This document shows, one piece after another, positions 16,769-24,425 of a stretch of 64,000 nt of DNA (positions are counted from its first letter, which is position 1; each line of letters opens with the position of its first letter). The notes beneath the pieces are model-generated. The model was not told where the DNA came from, did no database searches, and saw only the letters and a program-made list of their open reading frames with translations. This stretch comes from Cronobacter condimenti 1330 (GTDB taxonomy: Bacteria; Pseudomonadota; Gammaproteobacteria; Enterobacterales; Enterobacteriaceae). The translations under genes were made by a program, and so were the position numbers. The stretch is from positions 1,364,001 to 1,428,000 of the forward strand of contig NZ_CP012264.1 of the NCBI RefSeq assembly GCF_001277255.1. Direction: 5' to 3'.

Positions 16769-17916
16769 CCTGGCAGGCAAGAATCGATGCGGCACTGGCG
16801 GCGCGCGAAGCAAGCCATAGCCTGCGTCGTCGTGCCGTCTGCGATCCGGCGCGCGGCGGCGCGCTGGTGAATGAGGGCGTGCGCTACCGGAACTTCTCCG
16901 GCAACGACTATCTGGGCTTAAGCCAGCATCCACAGTTAATCGAGGCCTGGCAGCAGGGCGCGCGAACCTGGGGCGTGGGGAGCGGGGCGTCCGGTCACGT
17001 CAGTGGCTACAGCAGGGCACACCAGACGCTGGAAGAAGACCTGGCCCGCTGGCTGGGGTTTGACCGCGCGCTGCTGTTTATCTCCGGTTTTGCCGCCAAC
17101 CAGGCGGTGGTCGCGGCGCTGATGCAGGCGCCCGATCGCATTCTTGCCGACCGGTTAAGCCATGCCTCGCTGCTGGAGGCGGCAAGCCACAGCCCCGCGA
17201 CCCTGCGTCGCTTCGCGCATAACTCGCCCGCCGCACTCGCGGCCCTTCTCGATAAACCGTGCGATGGTTTGACACTCGCCTTTACCGAAGGTGTTTTTAG
17301 CATGGATGGCGATTGCGCGCCGCTTGCCGCGCTCGCGCCGCTGACGCGAAACGACAACACGCTGCTGATGGTGGACGACGCCCACGGCATCGGCGTGCTG
17401 GGGCGCGAAGGGCGGGGCAGTTGCGATGTCGCAGGCATAAAGCCAGACCTTTTGCTGGTGACATTTGGTAAAGCCTTTGGCCTGAGCGGTGCGGCGCTGT
17501 TGTGCAGCGAACCGATGGCGAAGTATTTACTCCAGACCGCGCGCCATCTTATCTACAGCACCGCGATGCCGGCCGCGCAGGCGCAGGCGCTGAAGGCCGC
17601 CTTAACGGTGATTCGTGAAGGCGATGAGTTGCGCGCGCGTCTTGAACGTAACATTGCGCGTTTTCGCGCAGGGGCGGCGCGATTGCCGCTGGCGCTTGCC
17701 GATTCGCAAACCGCTATTCAGCCCTTAATCGTCGGGGAAAACGCCGCCGCGCTGGCGCTGGCACAGACATTGCGCGAGCGTGGCCTGTGGGTCACGGCGA
17801 TTCGTCCACCCACCGTCCCGCCAGGCACCGCGCGCCTGCGTCTGACGATAAGCGCCGCGCATCAGGATGACGATATCGACGCGTTGCTGGAGGCGCTGTA
17901 TGACGGTTGCCGTTAA
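16765..17916 (+). CDS. bioF: 8-amino-7-oxononanoate synthase
   Basis: BioF condenses pimeloyl-ACP with L-alanine to KAPA, releasing CO2. The 383-residue alpha-oxoamine synthase has the PLP lysine K236 in TFGKAFGLSG and the cofactor residues D204 and H207 in VDDAHGIGVLG. The ATG overlaps the bioB stop (ATGA), and the last 17 nt overlap bioC, so the operon is tightly coupled. Confidence 0.97.
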   Translation: MTWQARIDAALAAREASHSLRRRAVCDPARGGALVNEGVRYRNFSGNDYLGLSQHPQLIEAWQQGARTWGVGSGASGHVSGYSRAHQTLEEDLARWLGFDRALLFISGFAANQAVVAALMQAPDRILADRLSHASLLEAASHSPATLRRFAHNSPAALAALLDKPCDGLTLAFTEGVFSMDGDCAPLAALAPLTRNDNTLLMVDDAHGIGVLGREGRGSCDVAGIKPDLLLVTFGKAFGLSGAALLCSEPMAKYLLQTARHLIYSTAMPAAQAQALKAALTVIREGDELRARLERNIARFRAGAARLPLALADSQTAIQPLIVGENAAALALAQTLRERGLWVTAIRPPTVPPGTARLRLTISAAHQDDDIDALLEALYDGCR

Positions 17917-18658
17917 TAAACGCGCCGTAGCAGCCGCGTTTGGGCGTGCGGCACCGCGCTATGACGATTTCGCGGATCTTCAGCGCCAGAGTGCGCAGTT
18001 GCTGACTGAACACTGTGGCGCGCAGGGGGTGGCGACGGTGCTGGATGCCGGATGTGGCACCGGCGCAGGCAGCCTCGACTGGCGTGCACGCGGCTGTGAC
18101 GTGACGGCGTTTGATTTAAGCCCCGCCATGCTTTCGCAGGCGCGCGAACGGAGCGCCGCGCACCGTTATGTGCAGGGCGATATCGAGGCGCTGCCGTTTA
18201 CGGAGGGAAGCTTTGATCTGGTGTGGAGCAATCTGGCGGTGCAGTGGTGTCAGAGCCTTTCCGGGGCGCTGGAGCACATGCTGCGCGTGACACGCCCCGG
18301 TGGGCGTGTCGCATTTACAACCCTTGCACACGGCTCGCTTTGCGAACTGCATCAGGCATGGGCGGCCGTCGATCATCGTGCACACGCGAATGGCTTCTCG
18401 CGCCCTGAAGATATTCATGCCGCCGCGCCCGCCGCACGCCTGACGCTGCGCCAGCACCCGGTGACGCTGCTCTTTGGCGACGCGCTTAGCGCGATGCAGT
18501 CGCTCAAGGGGATCGGCGCGACGCATCTGCACGCAGGGCGAGCGAGCCGCACATTGACGCGGCGTGAACTGCGCGCGCTTCATGACGCCTGGCCGCGACA
18601 GGGCGAGCGCTTCCCGCTGACTTACCAACTGATTTCTGGAGTGATTGAACGTGACTGA
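17900..18658 (+). CDS. bioC: Malonyl-ACP O-methyltransferase
   Basis: BioC methylates malonyl-ACP so that it can enter fatty acid synthesis and become pimeloyl-ACP methyl ester. The ATG at 17900 gives MTVAVNKRAVAAAFGRAAPRYDD, 252 residues against 251 in E. coli; the longer frame upstream lies in bioF. The class I methyltransferase motif I is VLDAGCGTGAGS, followed by VTAFDLSPAML and WSNLAVQWC. It overlaps bioF by 17 nt and bioD by 8 nt. The C-terminal half is more diverged from E. coli than the other bio proteins. Confidence 0.95.
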   Translation: MTVAVNKRAVAAAFGRAAPRYDDFADLQRQSAQLLTEHCGAQGVATVLDAGCGTGAGSLDWRARGCDVTAFDLSPAMLSQARERSAAHRYVQGDIEALPFTEGSFDLVWSNLAVQWCQSLSGALEHMLRVTRPGGRVAFTTLAHGSLCELHQAWAAVDHRAHANGFSRPEDIHAAAPAARLTLRQHPVTLLFGDALSAMQSLKGIGATHLHAGRASRTLTRRELRALHDAWPRQGERFPLTYQLISGVIERD

Positions 18659-19334
18659 ACGCTGGTTTATTACCGGAACCGATACTGAGGTGGGCAAAAC
18701 GATCGCGAGCTGCGCACTGCTTACGGCGGCAAAAGCCGCAGGCTGGCGCACGGCAGGCTATAAACCAGTGGCCTCTGGCAGTGAGATAACGCCTGAGGGG
18801 CTGCGTAACAGCGACGCGCTCTCGCTTTTGCGCCACAGCAGTGTGGGGCTGCGTTACGACGAGGTTAATCCGCTGACGTTTGAAGAGCCGACCTCACCGC
18901 ATATCGCAAGCCGTGAAGAGGGACGCCCCATTGAGTTTGCCGTGATGTCGGCGGGCCTGCGCAAGCTTGAACAGCAGGCCGACTGGGTGCTGGTCGAAGG
19001 CGCGGGCGGCTGGTTTACACCGCTCACTGACCATGCCACGTTTGCCGACTGGGCGCAGCAGGAGCAACTGCCGGTGATTCTGGTGGTGGGCGTCAAGCTG
19101 GGTTGTATTAACCACGCCCTCCTGACCGCCCAGGCCGTGCAGGCCGCCGGACTACGTCTTGCAGGCTGGGTCGCCAACGATGTACAACCGCCGGGCCGTC
19201 GTCACGCGGAGTATCTCGCGACGCTCTCACGTCTGCTGCCGGCCCCGATGCTTGGTGAAATTCCGTGGCTCGGGACTGAACCGGACGTGACGGACGCCGC
19301 GCAGTGGATCGATCTCAGTAAGCTCAGGGGTTAA
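18651..19334 (+). CDS. bioD: Dethiobiotin synthetase
   Basis: BioD closes the ureido ring of dethiobiotin from DAPA, CO2 and ATP. I place the start at GTG 18651: it aligns with the E. coli N-terminus, and GGAG ends 9 nt upstream; a TTG at 18645 is too close to that site. The product has 227 residues with the P-loop GTDTEVGKT near residue 9, the KPVASGSE block and EGAGGWFTPL. The stop overlaps the end of the convergent UrtE-like gene by 4 nt. Confidence 0.94.
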   Translation: MTERWFITGTDTEVGKTIASCALLTAAKAAGWRTAGYKPVASGSEITPEGLRNSDALSLLRHSSVGLRYDEVNPLTFEEPTSPHIASREEGRPIEFAVMSAGLRKLEQQADWVLVEGAGGWFTPLTDHATFADWAQQEQLPVILVVGVKLGCINHALLTAQAVQAAGLRLAGWVANDVQPPGRRHAEYLATLSRLLPAPMLGEIPWLGTEPDVTDAAQWIDLSKLRG

Positions 19335-20041
19335 GGCGTTACCCAGTGCGTCAGGCGCGCATCGGTTAACTGCGCGACGCTCCCGCGGGCTACCGTCCGC
19401 CCGCGATGCAACAGGCAGAAGCGATCCGCCACCCGACGTATGAACGACAGATGCCGTTCCACCAGCAACAGGCTCATCCCCCATTCACGGTTAAGCCGCA
19501 CCAGAATGTCCCCCAGGCGCGGAATAAACCGCTGCCCGAGGCCGCGCGTCGGCTCATCGAGAATCAGCAGCCGCGGGCGCGTCACCAGCGCCTGCGCGAG
19601 GGTGAGCTGGTGCGCGACCTCAGGCTCCAGCAGCGACGCCTGCGCGTGACGGCGGTCATACAGCGCCGGGAAGAGTTCAAAGACGGGTTCCGGCAGCGTG
19701 GCGACGGCTTGGGGTTGTGCGCGCAGGGCAATATGCAGGTTTTCTTCCACTGTCAGTTGCGAAAAATAGCGTCGCTCCTGCGGTACGTAGCTGATACCGA
19801 GCGCGGCGCGCGCGCCGGCACCGACGTTAATCAACTCCTGCGGCGCCCGCCCGCTTTCACGCCAGAGAATGCTGCCACTCCTGACAGGCAGAAACCCGGC
19901 GACACAGTTCAGCAGCGTGGTTTTTCCCATGCCTGGCGCGCCAATAACGCAGGTGCACTCTCCGGGCAGTAAATCGAGGTTCACGTCCCACAGACTATGC
20001 TGCGTGCCGTAAAAGTGGTTAACCGCGTGCAGACTTAACAT
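19331..20041 (-). CDS. Orphan UrtE/LivF-type ABC ATPase with degenerate signature motif
   Basis: The 236-residue protein resembles UrtE, one of two ATPases of urea/short-amide ABC importers: YGTQHSLWDVNLDL, YVPQERRYFSQLTVEENL and PVFELFPAL follow that family. Walker A GAPGMGKT (34-41), the Q-loop Q88 and Walker B LLILDEPT (158-165) are intact. The signature expected near 137-141 (LSGGQ) reads LLEPE and the adjoining helix is unlike the family, so cooperative ATP hydrolysis is doubtful. No permease, binding protein or UrtD partner is in the window. A sigma-54 promoter and NtrC-type sites lie upstream. AAGGAGAAGCGCC precedes the ATG. It is absent from the E. coli bioD-uvrB interval. A relic or a repurposed subunit are both possible. 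Confidence 0.75.
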   Translation of the reverse strand: MLSLHAVNHFYGTQHSLWDVNLDLLPGECTCVIGAPGMGKTTLLNCVAGFLPVRSGSILWRESGRAPQELINVGAGARAALGISYVPQERRYFSQLTVEENLHIALRAQPQAVATLPEPVFELFPALYDRRHAQASLLEPEVAHQLTLAQALVTRPRLLILDEPTRGLGQRFIPRLGDILVRLNREWGMSLLLVERHLSFIRRVADRFCLLHRGRTVARGSVAQLTDARLTHWVTP

Positions 20042-20192
20042 GGCGCTTCTCCTTCAGACAGGTAAACGGAAAACGGCGTCGGCGCGCCGTGGGTGGCGCG
20101 GCTGCGCGCTGTAACGTCCCGGCCTGCCCGCGCCTCCTGCGTCGCTTCCCGGCAAAGACGGGAAGAGGGTGTAGTTCCGGTAACAGGGGTAC

Positions 20193-20208
20193 TGCAATTC
20201 TCTTGCCA
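20193..20208 (-). promoter_or_regulatory. Sigma-54 promoter upstream of the UrtE-like gene
   Basis: On the minus strand the sequence is TGGCAAGAGAATTGCA. It fits the -24/-12 consensus TGGCAcG-N4-TTGCA, with the essential GG and GC exactly ten bases apart. It would start transcription near 20182, leaving a leader of about 140 nt before the ATG at 20041. Confidence 0.72.
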
Positions 20209-20305
20209 GCCAGTGAAAACGCCTTTGATCCCGTCAGGAATTGAGACTAAACCTAAAGGAAACACGCAGGGCCAGTGCGTTATCCTGGAGAAAGCCGTGC
20301 GGGGT

Positions 20306-20343
20306 GCACATTTTGAGTGCTGAGCATGGCGTGGTTTTGGTGC
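20306..20343 (-). promoter_or_regulatory. Two probable NtrC enhancer sites
   Basis: On the minus strand site A is GCACCAAAACCACGC (20329-20343) and site B is GCACTCAAAATGTGC (20306-20320), a GCAC-N7-GTGC dyad. Site A shares its first ten bases with the NtrC site at 61622 ahead of glnH. The centres lie about 130 and 155 bp upstream of the inferred start, the usual range for NtrC enhancers. Confidence 0.6.
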
Positions 20344-20508
20344 AGCGCTATGCAAAAGCAATGCAAAATTTGTGAAAGGGATCGCGCCAGGATCCGCGCG
20401 AGGCCAGGCGTAAAATGCCGCAAACCAGGCGGGAAAAATTTTTTCTGAGCCAAACGCGGGCAGTCCGGGTGATTTCGCCACGCGGCGCGCTTTCAGGGCT
20501 GGGAGCAG

Positions 20509-20531
20509 TTATCCACTATTCCTGTGGATAA
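20509..20531. promoter_or_regulatory. Inverted pair of DnaA boxes upstream of uvrB
   Basis: TTATCCACT (20509-20517) and, in the opposite orientation, TTATCCACA (reverse of 20523-20531) are separated by five bases. The second is a perfect R1-type DnaA box. DnaA binding upstream of uvrB is described in E. coli, so a regulatory role for the box is plausible. Apart from this pair, the sigma-54/NtrC sites and the uvrB promoter I see no gene in 20042-20929. Confidence 0.7.
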
Positions 20532-20703
20532 CCTTGTGTATTAGAGTTAGAAAACGCGCCGTAAGCGAGAGCGGATGCGGCTTGCACCCGATCTGGCGCG
20601 AAAGCCATCTTTTATAGAAAGCTGTTTTAAATTAGAAGGTTAATTAAAAGCAAGCGGTGAAGGAAAAGTGTCATCTGCTGCAACAAAAGTATCACAGCTT
20701 CGC

Positions 20704-20709
20704 TTGACA
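20704..20709 (+). promoter_or_regulatory. Possible distal uvrB promoter (-35 TTGACA)
   Basis: A consensus TTGACA is followed 17-18 nt later only by the weak -10 AATTTT. It may be the counterpart of the distal E. coli uvrB promoter. Support is limited to the -35. Confidence 0.35.
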
Positions 20710-20828
20710 AATGTTAAAGGACAAAAAATTTTGGGGATAACCGCCCCCCGATAGTGTTTTATCCGGCGAAGGGGCAAATTTCCTTCATACCGAATGGTAA
20801 AAATGCTGTAGGGACAAAATCTGCTAAC

Positions 20829-20856
20829 CTGCCACTGATTTTATATCCAGTATTTA
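20829..20856 (+). promoter_or_regulatory. uvrB promoter with LexA box
   Basis: The LexA box CTGATTTTATATCCAG (20835-20850, CTG-N10-CAG) lies between a -35 CTGCCA (20829-20834) and a -10 TATTTA (20851-20856). The layout matches the E. coli SOS promoter of uvrB, where LexA covers the core promoter. Confidence 0.82.
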
Positions 20857-20929
20857 GCGCTGGCAAAAATCGCTGCGGTGAGTACAATTAACGCTCTGTT
20901 CCGCGCAAATCTTCATCAGGTGTTTCTTC

Positions 20930-22951
20930 ATGAGCAAACCGTTCAAACTCAATTCCGCTTTCAAACCTTCTGGCGATCAGCCTGAGGCGATTCGTCGCAT
21001 CAAGGAAGGGCTGGAGGACGGACTGGCGCACCAGACGCTGCTGGGGGTGACGGGCTCAGGGAAAACCTTCACCATGGCGAACGTTATCGCCGATTTGCAG
21101 CGCCCGACAATGGTGCTGGCGCCCAATAAAACGCTGGCGGCGCAGCTCTACGGCGAAATGAAAGAGTTCTTTCCTGAAAACGCCGTCGAGTATTTCGTCT
21201 CTTACTACGATTACTACCAGCCGGAAGCCTATGTGCCGAGCTCTGACACGTTTATCGAGAAGGACGCGTCGGTAAACGAGCACATCGAACAGATGCGTCT
21301 GTCGGCAACCAAAGCGCTGCTGGAGCGGCGCGATGTGGTCGTGGTGGCGTCGGTTTCTGCTATCTACGGTCTGGGCGACCCGGATCTCTACCTGAAGATG
21401 ATGCTGCATCTCACCAAAGGGATGATCATCGATCAGCGCGCCATTCTGCGGCGGCTGACGGAGCTGCAATATACCCGCAACGATCAGGCGTTCCAGCGCG
21501 GCACTTTCCGCGTACGCGGCGAGGTCATCGACATTTTCCCGGCGGAATCGGACGATCTGGCGCTGCGCGTCGAACTGTTTGATGAAGAGGTGGAGCGGTT
21601 ATCGTTGTTTGACCCACTGACTGGCACCGTCGACTCTATTATCCAGCGCTTTACGGTCTACCCGAAAACGCACTACGTCACCCCGCGCGAGCGTATTGTG
21701 CAGGCGATGGAAGAGATCAAAGTTGAGCTGGCGGAGCGCCGCAAGGTGCTGCTTGAAAACAATAAGCTGCTGGAAGAGCAACGCCTGACCCAGCGTACGC
21801 AGTTTGACCTCGAAATGATGAACGAGCTGGGTTATTGCTCGGGCATTGAAAACTACTCGCGCTATCTCTCGGGCCGTGGGCCGGGCGAGGCGCCGCCAAC
21901 CCTCTTTGACTACCTGCCGGCGGATGGCCTGCTGGTGGTGGACGAATCCCACGTTACTATTCCGCAGATTGGCGGGATGTTCCGTGGCGACCGCGCGCGT
22001 AAAGAGACGCTGGTGGAATATGGCTTCCGTTTGCCATCAGCGCTGGATAACCGCCCGCTGAAATTTGAAGAATTCGAAGCGCTGGCGCCGCAGACCGTGT
22101 ATGTGTCGGCGACGCCGGGCAACTATGAGCTTGAGAAATCGGGCGGTGACATTATCGATCAGGTGGTGCGTCCGACGGGCCTGCTCGACCCGATTATCGA
22201 AGTACGCCCGGTAGCAACGCAGGTGGACGATCTGCTTTCAGAAATCCGCAAGCGTGTCGCCATCAACGAACGTGTGCTGGTAACGACCCTCACCAAACGT
22301 ATGGCGGAAGATTTAACCGAATATCTCGAAGAGCATGGCGAGAAGGTGCGCTACCTGCACTCTGATATTGATACCGTCGAGCGCATGGAAATTATCCGCG
22401 ACCTTCGTCTTGGCGAGTTTGACGTGCTGGTGGGCATTAACCTGTTGCGAGAAGGACTGGATATGCCGGAAGTCTCGCTGGTGGCGATTCTGGATGCCGA
22501 CAAAGAGGGGTTCCTGCGTTCCGAGCGCTCGCTCATTCAGACTATCGGGCGTGCGGCGCGTAACGTGAACGGCAAAGCCATTCTGTATGGCGATAAAATT
22601 ACGCCATCGATGGCGAAGGCAATTGGCGAAACCGAGCGCCGCCGTGAGAAGCAGCAGATTTACAACGAAGAGCACGGTATCGTGCCGCAGGGGCTGAACA
22701 AGAAAGTGGTCGATATTCTGGCGCTTGGCGAGAATATCGCAAAAACCAAGCCGAAAGGCCGTGGCAAAGGCCGCAGTGTGGTGGATGCTGAAGCTGCTGA
22801 ACTGGCGCTCACGCCAAAAGCGTTGCAACAGAAGATTCACCAGCTCGAAGCGCAAATGGTGCAACATGCCCAGAATCTCGAGTTTGAAGAGGCAGCCCAG
22901 GTGCGTGACAAACTGCATCAGCTTCGCGAACTGTTTATCGCCGCGTCGTAG
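20930..22951 (+). CDS. uvrB: Excinuclease ABC subunit B
   Basis: UvrB is the damage-verifying helicase-like subunit of nucleotide excision repair; UvrA loads it and UvrC then incises. It is 673 residues, exactly the E. coli length. Walker A GVTGSGKT is at 39-46, the beta-hairpin that clamps DNA is in the YYDYYQPEAYVP block, motif II is VDESH, motif VI is QTIGRAARN, and the C-terminal UVR coiled coil that binds UvrC starts near LEAQMVQHAQNLEFEEAA. Its start follows AGGTG. Regulation by LexA is expected from the box at 20835. Confidence 0.98.
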   Translation: MSKPFKLNSAFKPSGDQPEAIRRIKEGLEDGLAHQTLLGVTGSGKTFTMANVIADLQRPTMVLAPNKTLAAQLYGEMKEFFPENAVEYFVSYYDYYQPEAYVPSSDTFIEKDASVNEHIEQMRLSATKALLERRDVVVVASVSAIYGLGDPDLYLKMMLHLTKGMIIDQRAILRRLTELQYTRNDQAFQRGTFRVRGEVIDIFPAESDDLALRVELFDEEVERLSLFDPLTGTVDSIIQRFTVYPKTHYVTPRERIVQAMEEIKVELAERRKVLLENNKLLEEQRLTQRTQFDLEMMNELGYCSGIENYSRYLSGRGPGEAPPTLFDYLPADGLLVVDESHVTIPQIGGMFRGDRARKETLVEYGFRLPSALDNRPLKFEEFEALAPQTVYVSATPGNYELEKSGGDIIDQVVRPTGLLDPIIEVRPVATQVDDLLSEIRKRVAINERVLVTTLTKRMAEDLTEYLEEHGEKVRYLHSDIDTVERMEIIRDLRLGEFDVLVGINLLREGLDMPEVSLVAILDADKEGFLRSERSLIQTIGRAARNVNGKAILYGDKITPSMAKAIGETERRREKQQIYNEEHGIVPQGLNKKVVDILALGENIAKTKPKGRGKGRSVVDAEAAELALTPKALQQKIHQLEAQMVQHAQNLEFEEAAQVRDKLHQLRELFIAAS

Positions 22952-23060
22952 GCTCTTCCCACCCTTTGCTGAAAAGGGGGCGTGGCGCGCGGTCGCGGTT
23001 TGTGGCTTAAGAGGCGATGGGGCTTCAGGCAGGACGGTTTTTTAAAGGTGTCGGTGTTTA

Positions 23061-23098
23061 GATGGGGTGGGGGCGCTTTGCTTACCCACCCTACAACG
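23061..23098. repeat. REP-like intergenic inverted repeat between uvrB and yvcK
   Basis: GGGGTGGGGGCGCTTTGC is answered by TTACCCACCC to form an imperfect hairpin. The core (pyrimidine-rich ...GCTTACCC... against ...GGGT...) recurs at 28071 and around 59100-59215. It lies in the 219-nt gap between convergent genes and may stabilise or end the uvrB message. No other feature is seen in the gap. Confidence 0.6.
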
Positions 23099-23170
23099 AC
23101 GTCATTCCCCACCGCAGCGCTGCGTAACCCGCCGTTGACGTTATGCTCCAGATGTTCCAGCTCTCGCCGG

Positions 23171-24079
23171 TTACCCCAGCGCCTGAATCGCTTTTTCGAG
23201 GGCGATGCGCAACAGATGGCGGTCATGGCGGTAAGGGATATCACTCGCTTCCAGCGGTTCCTGAATGATAATTCTGTCCTGCGCGCCGCTGACGTCCACC
23301 TTCGGGCCAACCACTACCGCGTCCACCACCCGTTTACCGACGTAGGTTTCCATTAACGCCAGTTTCTCTTCCAGACGCAGCGCGGCGGCGGCTGGGCTTA
23401 GCTCGCGGCCAAGATTGCCGATATACACCATCGGGGCGGGAGTGCGGCGCAGCGCCTGCGCCAGGTCGTCCAGCAGCAGCAACGGTACCAGGCTTGTGTA
23501 GAAACTGCCGGGACCAATCAGAATAAGGTCCGCCTCCGCAATGGCTTCCACCGCCTCACGCGTTGCCTGCACGTTGGGATAGAGCATCAGCTCTTTCGGC
23601 GGGTGGCTTAGCAAATCGATATTCACTTCGCCGTATACTTCGTTGTCCTCGCGATCGATAGCCATCAGATCGACCGGTTGCTCCGACATCGGGATGAGAA
23701 ACGCATCCACTTTAAGCAAATTGCGGATCAAATTGATCGCTTCGAGTGGCCGCACGCTCAGGTGATCCAGTGCCTTTAACATGAGATTTCCGAGGTTATG
23801 CCCCGAAAGTTCCCCATTACCCCCAAAACGGTATTCAAACATCGCTGAAGCGACGCTTTGCTCTGTAATTAACTGGTTAAGACAGTTGCGCATATCGCCC
23901 CAGGCGATCCCGCCTTCTGAGCGACGAATGCGGCCGGTTGAACCGCCGTTATCGGTCGTCGTAACAATGCCGGTCAGGCGTGAACCCAGAGAAGAGAGAG
24001 AGGACATGACGCGTCCTAAACCGTGACCGCCGCCGAGCGCCACCACCCGGTCGAGATCCGCAAACGTGCGATTGCGCAT
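23171..24079 (-). CDS. yvcK: YvcK/CofD-like gluconeogenesis factor family protein
   Basis: Called YbhK in E. coli, 302 residues in both. The family shares the CofD 2-phospho-L-lactate transferase fold, binds UDP-sugars, and in Bacillus is needed for growth on gluconeogenic carbon and for cell shape; its role in enterics is unclear. The nucleotide-binding glycine loop is VVALGGGHGLGRVMSSLSSL near the N-terminus. Other family blocks are TTDNGGSTGRIR, LIGPGSFYTSLVPLLL and MVYIGNLGRE. It is convergent with uvrB and divergent from moaA. Confidence 0.93.
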   Translation of the reverse strand: MRNRTFADLDRVVALGGGHGLGRVMSSLSSLGSRLTGIVTTTDNGGSTGRIRRSEGGIAWGDMRNCLNQLITEQSVASAMFEYRFGGNGELSGHNLGNLMLKALDHLSVRPLEAINLIRNLLKVDAFLIPMSEQPVDLMAIDREDNEVYGEVNIDLLSHPPKELMLYPNVQATREAVEAIAEADLILIGPGSFYTSLVPLLLLDDLAQALRRTPAPMVYIGNLGRELSPAAAALRLEEKLALMETYVGKRVVDAVVVGPKVDVSGAQDRIIIQEPLEASDIPYRHDRHLLRIALEKAIQALG

Positions 24080-24217
24080 ACCTAATCCTTATTATTTCAA
24101 ACCCGCCTACGTTAGCCGAAAAGCGCGAGAAAAACGATCTGCTGGCGCTGAAAATGACTCACATCAAAGTGAAAATGTGTTTTTTACGTATTCTGGTCCC
24201 CGTTACGCGAATTTACA

Positions 24218-24241
24218 CGTTATGTATCATTTTATATAACG
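24218..24241 (+). promoter_or_regulatory. ModE box upstream of moaA
   Basis: CGTTATGT-N7-TATATAACG matches the box at 7037 ahead of modA in both half-sites and spacing, with one changed base. ModE activates the moa operon in E. coli. A possible -10, TACTAT, lies at 24275-24280, so the box is upstream of the start site, as an activator site should be. Confidence 0.8.
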
Positions 24242-24304
24242 AAAACGTGCATGGCGAAACGCCGCGTAACGCGCTACTATCGCTGCTGGCAGGTTTTATG
24301 ACCT

Positions 24305-24413
24305 GAAAATGACACTCAAGCCTTGGCGCCTACGTTTTGAAGAAAATAGGGTGCTCTGGCCGTGGCGAAACGCCACCAGGGTGCAGGAAGAAATGACTGC
24401 ATCTCCCGTATCT
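24305..24413 (+). ncRNA. Molybdenum cofactor (Moco) riboswitch in the moaA leader
   Basis: The leader just ahead of moaA has the E. coli moaA motif features: CACTCAAGCC, GGTGCTCTGGCCGTGGC, the hairpin GTGGCGAAACGCCAC, CCAGGGTGCAGGAAGAAATGAC, and CTCCCGTATCTGGAAAGGTG before the start. It is expected to sense Moco and reduce translation of moaA when cofactor is plentiful. An in-frame ATG at 24309 lies in the riboswitch and is not the gene start. Confidence 0.88.
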
Positions 24414-24425
24414 GGAAAGGTGTAC

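Noticed and set aside
18645..18650. TTG at 18645 as the bioD start
   Set aside because: Only 3 nt from the ribosome site; the GTG at 18651 fits spacing and homology.
20035..20481. 148-codon minus-strand frame upstream of the UrtE-like gene taken as a gene
   Set aside because: It runs through the sigma-54 promoter and NtrC sites and has no recognisable domain; only the last dozen codons are of interest as a possible UrtD tail.
20509..20531. DnaA box pair as a replication origin
   Set aside because: Only two boxes, no AT-rich 13-mers or GATC cluster, and the neighbourhood is that of uvrB.
24309..24425. In-frame ATG at 24309 as the moaA start
   Set aside because: It would add 39 codons that coincide with the riboswitch and lack homology to MoaA.
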